Positions 31,966 through 36,125 of a DNA stretch of 36,125 nucleotides are shown here, in pieces (the stretch's first letter is position 1; each line of letters begins with the position of its first letter). The translations under genes were made by a program, and so were the position numbers. Source of the stretch: JAENVT01 sp031412355 (GTDB lineage Bacteria > Actinomycetota > Acidimicrobiia > Acidimicrobiales > Ilumatobacteraceae); assembly GCA_031412355.1 (NCBI GenBank), contig JANOCR010000071.1, forward strand, positions 1 to 36,125. The letters are read 5' to 3'. The notes under the pieces were generated by a model. That model saw only the letters and a list, made by a program, of their open reading frames with translations. It was not told where the DNA came from and did no database searches.

Positions 31966-31966
31966 A

Positions 31967-33172
31967 CTAGGCGGCGGCCCGTTCGAGGATGTGCACTCCA
32001 CAGGCCGAACCGAGGCCGATGACATGGGCGAGGCCAACTTTGGCACCTTCGATCTGACGATCGCCGGCCTCGCCGCGCAGGTGATGGCAGACCTCCCAGA
32101 TGTTGGCGATACCGGTTGCCGCGATCGGGTGGCCCTTCGACTGCAAACCGCCTGACACATTGACCGGTGTGGAACCATCGCGCCATGGGGCACCCGATTC
32201 GAAGAAATCGACGGCGCCGCCCGGCGAGCACAACATGAGATTGTCGTAGTGCACCAGTTCGGCGGTAGCAAAGCAGTCGTGCAACTCGACGAGGTCGAGA
32301 TCCTCCGGACCGATTCCCGCCTTCTCGTAGGCGACCGTTGCGGCGTTGCGGGTGAGGGTGTTGACATCGGGTAGCACCTGGCACGCCTCTTGCCATGGGT
32401 CGGTGGTCAGGACCGACGCCGAGATCTTGATGGCCCGCCGCTGCTGTTCGAGGGACAGAGTCTTCAACTTGGCGTCGCTGACTACCACCGCAGCAGCGGC
32501 GCCGTCGCAGTTTGCCGAACACATCGGACGCGTGTTGGGATAGGCGATCATCATGTCGTTCACGATCTCGTCGAGCGTGAACCGCTTGGAGTAGGCGGCC
32601 AACGGGTTCAGGGTCGAGTGGGCGTGGTTCTTCTCGCTGATCCTGGCGAACAGTTCGAAGCTGGTACCGCCGTACTTGTGGCCGTACTCCATGCCCACCT
32701 GGGCGAACACACCCGGCATAGCGTCGGTGCCGATCCTTCCGTCGGTGGCGGCCACCGCCCCGTAGCGCCCGCTGGGCTTCCAGGTGTTGCCATCGCTCTT
32801 CGCCCGGCCACCGCCACCCAGCAAACCGGCGCCGGCCAACTTCTCGACGCCGACGGCCAGACCCATGTCGCACTCGCCGGCTTTGACCGCCATGATCGCT
32901 GTGCGCAGCGCCGTGGCGCCGGTCGCGCAGGCGTTGGCCACATTGTAGACGGGGATGCCCGTCTGACCGATCTGCTTCTGCAACTGCTGACCGATCCCGG
33001 AATTCGCCTGCATGAGGCAACCAGCCGCCAGCACCCCCATGTCCTTCATGGTCACGCCACCATCAGCCAGCGCACCCATCGCCGCCTCCGAGGCGAGATC
33101 GACGGTGTCCTTGTCGGGATGCTTGCCGAACTTGGTCATTCTGATCCCGAGAATCCAGACGTCGTCGCTCAT
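31967..33172 (-). CDS. Thiolase / SCP-x-like acyl-CoA acetyltransferase
   Basis: The 401-residue protein is of the thiolase superfamily's lipid-transfer-protein/SCP-x branch. The nucleophile is Cys82 in VANACATGATA, with LVELHDCFATAELVHYDNL, NVSGGLQSKGHPIAATG (general-base His) and a final IGLGSACGVHILE. Such proteins cleave or condense beta-keto acyl-CoAs, often in steroid or fatty acid degradation. The DUF35 zinc-ribbon gene lies 15 bases upstream, the classic pair in which the two proteins form one complex. Direction and substrate cannot be told. Confidence 0.9.
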   Translation of the reverse strand: MSDDVWILGIRMTKFGKHPDKDTVDLASEAAMGALADGGVTMKDMGVLAAGCLMQANSGIGQQLQKQIGQTGIPVYNVANACATGATALRTAIMAVKAGECDMGLAVGVEKLAGAGLLGGGGRAKSDGNTWKPSGRYGAVAATDGRIGTDAMPGVFAQVGMEYGHKYGGTSFELFARISEKNHAHSTLNPLAAYSKRFTLDEIVNDMMIAYPNTRPMCSANCDGAAAAVVVSDAKLKTLSLEQQRRAIKISASVLTTDPWQEACQVLPDVNTLTRNAATVAYEKAGIGPEDLDLVELHDCFATAELVHYDNLMLCSPGGAVDFFESGAPWRDGSTPVNVSGGLQSKGHPIAATGIANIWEVCHHLRGEAGDRQIEGAKVGLAHVIGLGSACGVHILERAAA

Positions 33173-33187
33173 TGCTGCTTCGCTCCT

Positions 33188-33580
33188 TTACCGGGGCTCG
33201 AATCCGTACCCGATTGCTTCAGTACCTTCGTCGTCGTTCCCCAGTGAGTACGTCGCCAGTCGCACCTTCATTCCCAAGGTGACCTTCTCCGGAACGGGAT
33301 CGACGTTGATCAAGTTGGCGCGCACGCTGGTGCCGGCACAGTCGACGATGGCAGAAACGAACGGCACCGCGACACCGGGTGCGGCGAAGGTGACGATCGT
33401 GAACGAACGCACCTCGCCGTCGGTCGAAACGTCGGCCTGACCGAACTCGGTTCCTCCGCAGTTCGCGCAGGCGTTGCGTCGGTCGAAGTATCGGGCTCCG
33501 CATGCCGTGCATTCGTGGGCGACGAGATGGGGGTGATCGCCGAGCGCCAGATAGTCGACCAGCGGAACCTGCGATGCCAT
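33188..33580 (-). CDS. DUF35 zinc-ribbon/OB-fold acyl-CoA-binding protein
   Basis: The 130-residue protein has an N-terminal rubredoxin-like zinc ribbon (Cys24, Cys27, Cys38, Cys41: ECTACG and ACANCG) and a C-terminal OB fold with FTIVTFAAPG and VPFVSAIVD. DUF35 proteins pair with SCP-x thiolases, where the OB domain helps bind the acyl-CoA substrate, and the thiolase gene directly follows. ATG 33580 is preferred because MASQVPLVDYLALG resembles family starts. ATG 33592 and TTG 33601 are also in frame, the latter overlapping the nitroreductase stop. Confidence 0.85.
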   Translation of the reverse strand: MASQVPLVDYLALGDHPHLVAHECTACGARYFDRRNACANCGGTEFGQADVSTDGEVRSFTIVTFAAPGVAVPFVSAIVDCAGTSVRANLINVDPVPEKVTLGMKVRLATYSLGNDDEGTEAIGYGFEPR

Positions 33581-33594
33581 TGACCCGACCATAG

Positions 33595-34158
33595 TTACCA
33601 ACGATTGTGGTGCACGACCTCGATGACTGCCCGCCGCGGCCGGGTTGTGGCGGACCCACTGGGGCGATCACTTGTCGATCGATGCCCCACTGCCACGGCG
33701 CCGACCGACAGCATTCCATCGGGCACGCCGAGATCGGCGAGCAACACGTCGGAGTTGCGGAAGATGCCGAAGTACAACGCGCCGAGTCGCCGAGCCTCGA
33801 CGAGCAGCAACAGGTTTTGCACCGCCATAGCGGTATCCGTCAACCAGAAAGGAACTGCCCAGTTGGCGGCGACTTCGAGCCCGTGGCCGGCCTTGTCGGT
33901 CTCGGCGTACCTCGAGGTGTACGCGCCGGGATCGGCGATGGGCAGCAGGATCACAGGAGCCTGCAACACTCCTTCTTGCGTCGTGGCAAACCAGGCCTCA
34001 GCGTCGGTCGTCTGCCAGAAGCGGGCAACGGCCTCGCCGGACAGCACGATGAAATGAACGCCCTGGCTGTAGCCCGCCGAAGGAGCGTGCCGAGCGGTGT
34101 CGACAAGTTCAGCGACAAGATCGGGATCGATCGGGTCGCCGCTGAAGTCCCTGGTCAT
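33595..34158 (-). CDS. Nitroreductase family protein, start uncertain (possible CTG start at 34221)
   Basis: This is a flavin-dependent nitroreductase-fold protein, here 187 residues from the first ATG. Conserved parts are RHAPSAGYSQGVHF, a central ILLPIADPGAY, LTDTAMAVQNLLLLVEARRLGA and LSVGAVAVGHR. From 34158 the protein begins MTRDFSGDPIDPD, but family members usually have xxAVxRRRRMTRDF. The same frame does read LTVEAVIRRRR upstream and has no ATG, GTG or TTG there. A CTG at 34219-34221 overlaps the preceding TGA as CTGA. The true start is therefore probably non-standard, adding 21 residues (see findings). Substrate unknown. Confidence 0.82.
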   Translation of the reverse strand: MTRDFSGDPIDPDLVAELVDTARHAPSAGYSQGVHFIVLSGEAVARFWQTTDAEAWFATTQEGVLQAPVILLPIADPGAYTSRYAETDKAGHGLEVAANWAVPFWLTDTAMAVQNLLLLVEARRLGALYFGIFRNSDVLLADLGVPDGMLSVGAVAVGHRSTSDRPSGSATTRPRRAVIEVVHHNRW

Positions 34159-34217
34159 CCGCCGACGGCGAATGACAGCTTCGACTGTTAACGCCTCGGC
34201 GGGGTCGACGTCGTGGG

Positions 34218-34874
34218 TCAGCGGGCGCCCAGCTTGAGCAGATCCTCGGCCATGACCCAGCCATGCACCACCAGTGATCCGCCCTTCTTGGGGTTGACCG
34301 TGGTGAACAGGGTGGCGAGGTCTGGCTTGATTTTTTCCGGCTTCAGCGTCTCGTGGTCGAGAAACCCGCTTTGGCCGTTCGACTTGACCACGAACGACTG
34401 CTCGTCGTACGTGGCGTCGACACCGAATCTCTTGGCCAGGCGCCGACCCCAGGCCCTTTCTTCGCCCACGGCACGATGACCGGGTCGGGGAATGAGCTCG
34501 TCGACCTGCTTGAACGCTTCGATGGCAGCAACGGTCACGAAGCGTGAGCCGATGACCACATCCTCATCGGGGAACGCCATGAGAGCCCGGTGGAACGCCT
34601 CGTGCATGAGGCCCTTCAGCACCTGGTCGCGCTTGCTCGTGCGCTTGACACTCATCAACCCGACGAGAACACAGGGCGTGCCGCCGATGCGTTCGAGGGT
34701 CGAAAACGTGCAGCCGTGCAGCTTCTCGTCGATGCGCGCCGTTGTGCACAGCACCCAATCTTCTTTGGCCTTCGACAACACTCCGATGTCGAACGCTCCG
34801 CCCATTGACGCCATTTCGTCGAGATCGGCGTCGGTGAGCGCTGCACAGTCCCTGGTTTCCACCTGGATTGGCAT
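34218..34874 (-). CDS. Conserved protein of unknown function, possibly acyltransferase-like
   Basis: The 218-residue cytoplasmic protein has no signal or membrane segment. The first half (KAKEDWVLCTTARIDEKLHGCTF, then VLVGLMSVKRTSKRDQVLKGLMHEAFHRALMAFPDEDVVIGSRF) has an alternation of strands and helices reminiscent of GNAT acetyltransferases. The second half is rich in Lys and Arg (ERAWGRRLAKRFG, KPEKIKPDL). I cannot name the family with confidence. The ATG at 34874 has GGGGAG eleven bases upstream, a good ribosome site. It is followed by the nitroreductase, whose reading frame overlaps its stop codon. Confidence 0.65.
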   Translation of the reverse strand: MPIQVETRDCAALTDADLDEMASMGGAFDIGVLSKAKEDWVLCTTARIDEKLHGCTFSTLERIGGTPCVLVGLMSVKRTSKRDQVLKGLMHEAFHRALMAFPDEDVVIGSRFVTVAAIEAFKQVDELIPRPGHRAVGEERAWGRRLAKRFGVDATYDEQSFVVKSNGQSGFLDHETLKPEKIKPDLATLFTTVNPKKGGSLVVHGWVMAEDLLKLGAR

Positions 34875-34951
34875 GCGTAGAGCTCCCCATGTCGTCGTGC
34901 GAGGTCTTCATTGTGCCAGAAAATCGGCGAAATCGAAAAGGCGGACGAGTA

Positions 34952-36125
34952 TTAGAGCATGACGGCGTCGTGACCGAGCAACATTCGCAGCTCGCCGACG
35001 GCCCGGTCGAGGTCCACACAAAACTCGTCTGCCAGGCGCAATATCTTGCCTTGGCCGATGTGCAAGTAGACAGGTGAGTCGCCCGGATGGTCGCGAAGAA
35101 TCTTTCGGATTTGATGAATTTTAAGTTCGTTGAGCGACGTTGACGGCACCAGGAGACGCAGCGAAGCCGACCCCGCGGTGTCGAGGCCCACGATGTTGTT
35201 TACATCGAGGGCCATGAATCCGACGCGAACCTCGTCGCGTTTGTCGACGCGTCCCTTGACGGTCACGATCGCATCGTCGAGCAACTTGTGGCCGAGCTCC
35301 ATGAGGGCCCGTGGGAACACCGTGACTTCGATCGTGCTGTCGAGATCTTCGAGCACGAACACCGCCATCTGATCGCCCTTCTTGGTGAACTTACGGGCCA
35401 TGTTGGTGATCACCCCACCGAGCACCAGCACCGCACCATCGTCGCGCTCCGGGGCCTCGGCGATGCCACAGTCGACCTTGCGGCGCAGCGCCGCTTCGAC
35501 CCCCAGCAACGGGTGATCGGAGACATACAGACCAAGCATCTCTTTCTCGAAACGCAATCGGTCACTCTTGTCGAACTCGTTGGCGGGGATGGCGACGCGC
35601 TCGTCGAATCCCTCGACGTTGTCGCCACCCAGATCGCCGAACAGGCTCATCACGCCCTGATCACGTTCGCGACGACGAACCAACGTGCCATCGATGATCT
35701 GTTCGAAGACCATCAGCAAACCTCGGCGCGGATGGCCGAGGGCATCGAACGCGCCGGCCTTGATCAACGACTCGACCGTGCGCTTGTTCAGCACCGGCTC
35801 GGGCACGCGTTCGGCGAAGTCGTGGAACGATTGATACGGCCCGTTGGCGTTGCGCTCGCCGAGCAGCAGTTCGACCAGCCCCTCGCCCACGTTGCGAATG
35901 GCCGACAACCCGAACGTGATGGCGCCAGGCGAACCGGCAGGCAAGGTCACGTCGGCAGAAACCTCTTCGGCGCTGACCGTGGCAAAGTCCATCACGGATC
36001 GATTGATGTCGGGCGTCAGCACCTTGATGCCTGCCGCCCGAGCGTCGCTGAGGTACACCGCGGCTTTGTCGAGGTTGCTCTTGACGCTCGACAACAGGCA
36101 CGCGAAGTACTCGACGGGATAGTGC
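34952..36125 (-). CDS. dnaE: DNA polymerase III alpha subunit DnaE, C-terminal part (5' end outside window)
   Basis: DnaE is the replicative polymerase. About 390 C-terminal residues are present; the frame is open to base 36125, so the gene continues beyond the edge. Visible parts are HYPVEYFACLLSSVKSN, the helix-hairpin-helix stretch NVGEGLVELLLGER and LIKAGAFDALGHPRRGLL, the clamp-interaction-type motif VMSLFGD, SDHPLLGVEAALRRK, and an OB-fold (VLVLGGVITNMARKFTKKGDQMAVFVLEDL). The end is RMLLGHDAVML. The protein is full-length at its C-terminus. It is upstream of, and transcribed toward, the unknown gene at 34874, with a 77-base gap. Confidence 0.95.
   Translation of the reverse strand, partial: HYPVEYFACLLSSVKSNLDKAAVYLSDARAAGIKVLTPDINRSVMDFATVSAEEVSADVTLPAGSPGAITFGLSAIRNVGEGLVELLLGERNANGPYQSFHDFAERVPEPVLNKRTVESLIKAGAFDALGHPRRGLLMVFEQIIDGTLVRRRERDQGVMSLFGDLGGDNVEGFDERVAIPANEFDKSDRLRFEKEMLGLYVSDHPLLGVEAALRRKVDCGIAEAPERDDGAVLVLGGVITNMARKFTKKGDQMAVFVLEDLDSTIEVTVFPRALMELGHKLLDDAIVTVKGRVDKRDEVRVGFMALDVNNIVGLDTAGSASLRLLVPSTSLNELKIHQIRKILRDHPGDSPVYLHIGQGKILRLADEFCVDLDRAVGELRMLLGHDAVML

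Overview
The window looks like chromosomal DNA of a high-GC actinobacterium, most plausibly of the class Acidimicrobiia (Ilumatobacter-like). The reasons are GTG starts, mycothiol (mshC) and coenzyme F420 (npdG, luciferase-like oxidoreductase) genes, a DUF222/HNH protein, an InhA-like enoyl reductase and secreted proteins with PxRVxDTR repeats. The backbone is the actinobacterial block known from mycobacteria (thrS, HIT/Ap4A phosphorylase, pgsA, patA, pimA, pdxS, pdxT, yebC, ruvC, ruvA, ruvB), in the same order and on the minus strand. The genus assignment is inference. I see no rRNA, tRNA, CRISPR array, IS element or replication origin, and no gene-free stretch longer than about 130 bases.

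Layout. 1-219: 3' end of an alpha/beta-hydrolase gene (+). 231-5101 (-): pdxS-pdxT-yebC-peroxiredoxin-ruvC-ruvA-ruvB, combining PLP synthesis, translation/regulation, peroxide defence and Holliday-junction resolution. 5176-10106 (-): pimA-like mannosyltransferase, lemA, htpX-like protease and two tandem DUF3048 lipoproteins. A decayed copy of the htpX 3' end lies between the two lipoprotein genes. 10198-13312 (+): a compact oxidative cassette of luciferase-like oxidoreductase, three-Cys ferredoxin, cytochrome P450 and metallo-beta-lactamase-fold hydrolase. 13316-16162: membrane-anchored cupredoxin (-), DUF222/HNH protein (+) and a membrane protein whose N-terminus resembles an ECF sigma factor (+). 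16172-23927 (-): patA-like acyltransferase, pgsA-like synthase, a small membrane protein, HIT phosphorylase, thrS, plsC, mshC and npdG, with one small plus-strand gene at 17897. 24012-24779 (+): InhA/FabI. 24792-28853 (-): a 1353-residue secreted mosaic protein. 28984-29898 (-): hemerythrin with a histone-H1-like tail. 29971-31965 (+): DUF255/YyaL thioredoxin-like protein. 31967-36125 (-): thiolase and DUF35 pair, nitroreductase, a conserved unknown, and the 3' part of dnaE.

How it fits together. pgsA, patA and pimA would make and decorate phosphatidylinositol mannosides, but here a roughly 6-kb block of oxidative and accessory genes separates patA from pimA. Redox themes recur: mycothiol, F420/NADPH exchange, peroxiredoxin, ferredoxin/P450, cupredoxin and hemerythrin. 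Many first genes of transcription units have a TANNNT hexamer 6-8 bases before the start codon and no Shine-Dalgarno sequence, which suggests widespread leaderless transcription. The most unusual structures are the htpX-tail/DUF3048 tandem duplication, the possible sigma-factor/membrane-protein fusion, the hemerythrin with an H1-like tail, and a nitroreductase whose reading frame extends upstream to a CTG overlapping the preceding stop codon. I did not find a clearly new multi-gene defence or mobile system.
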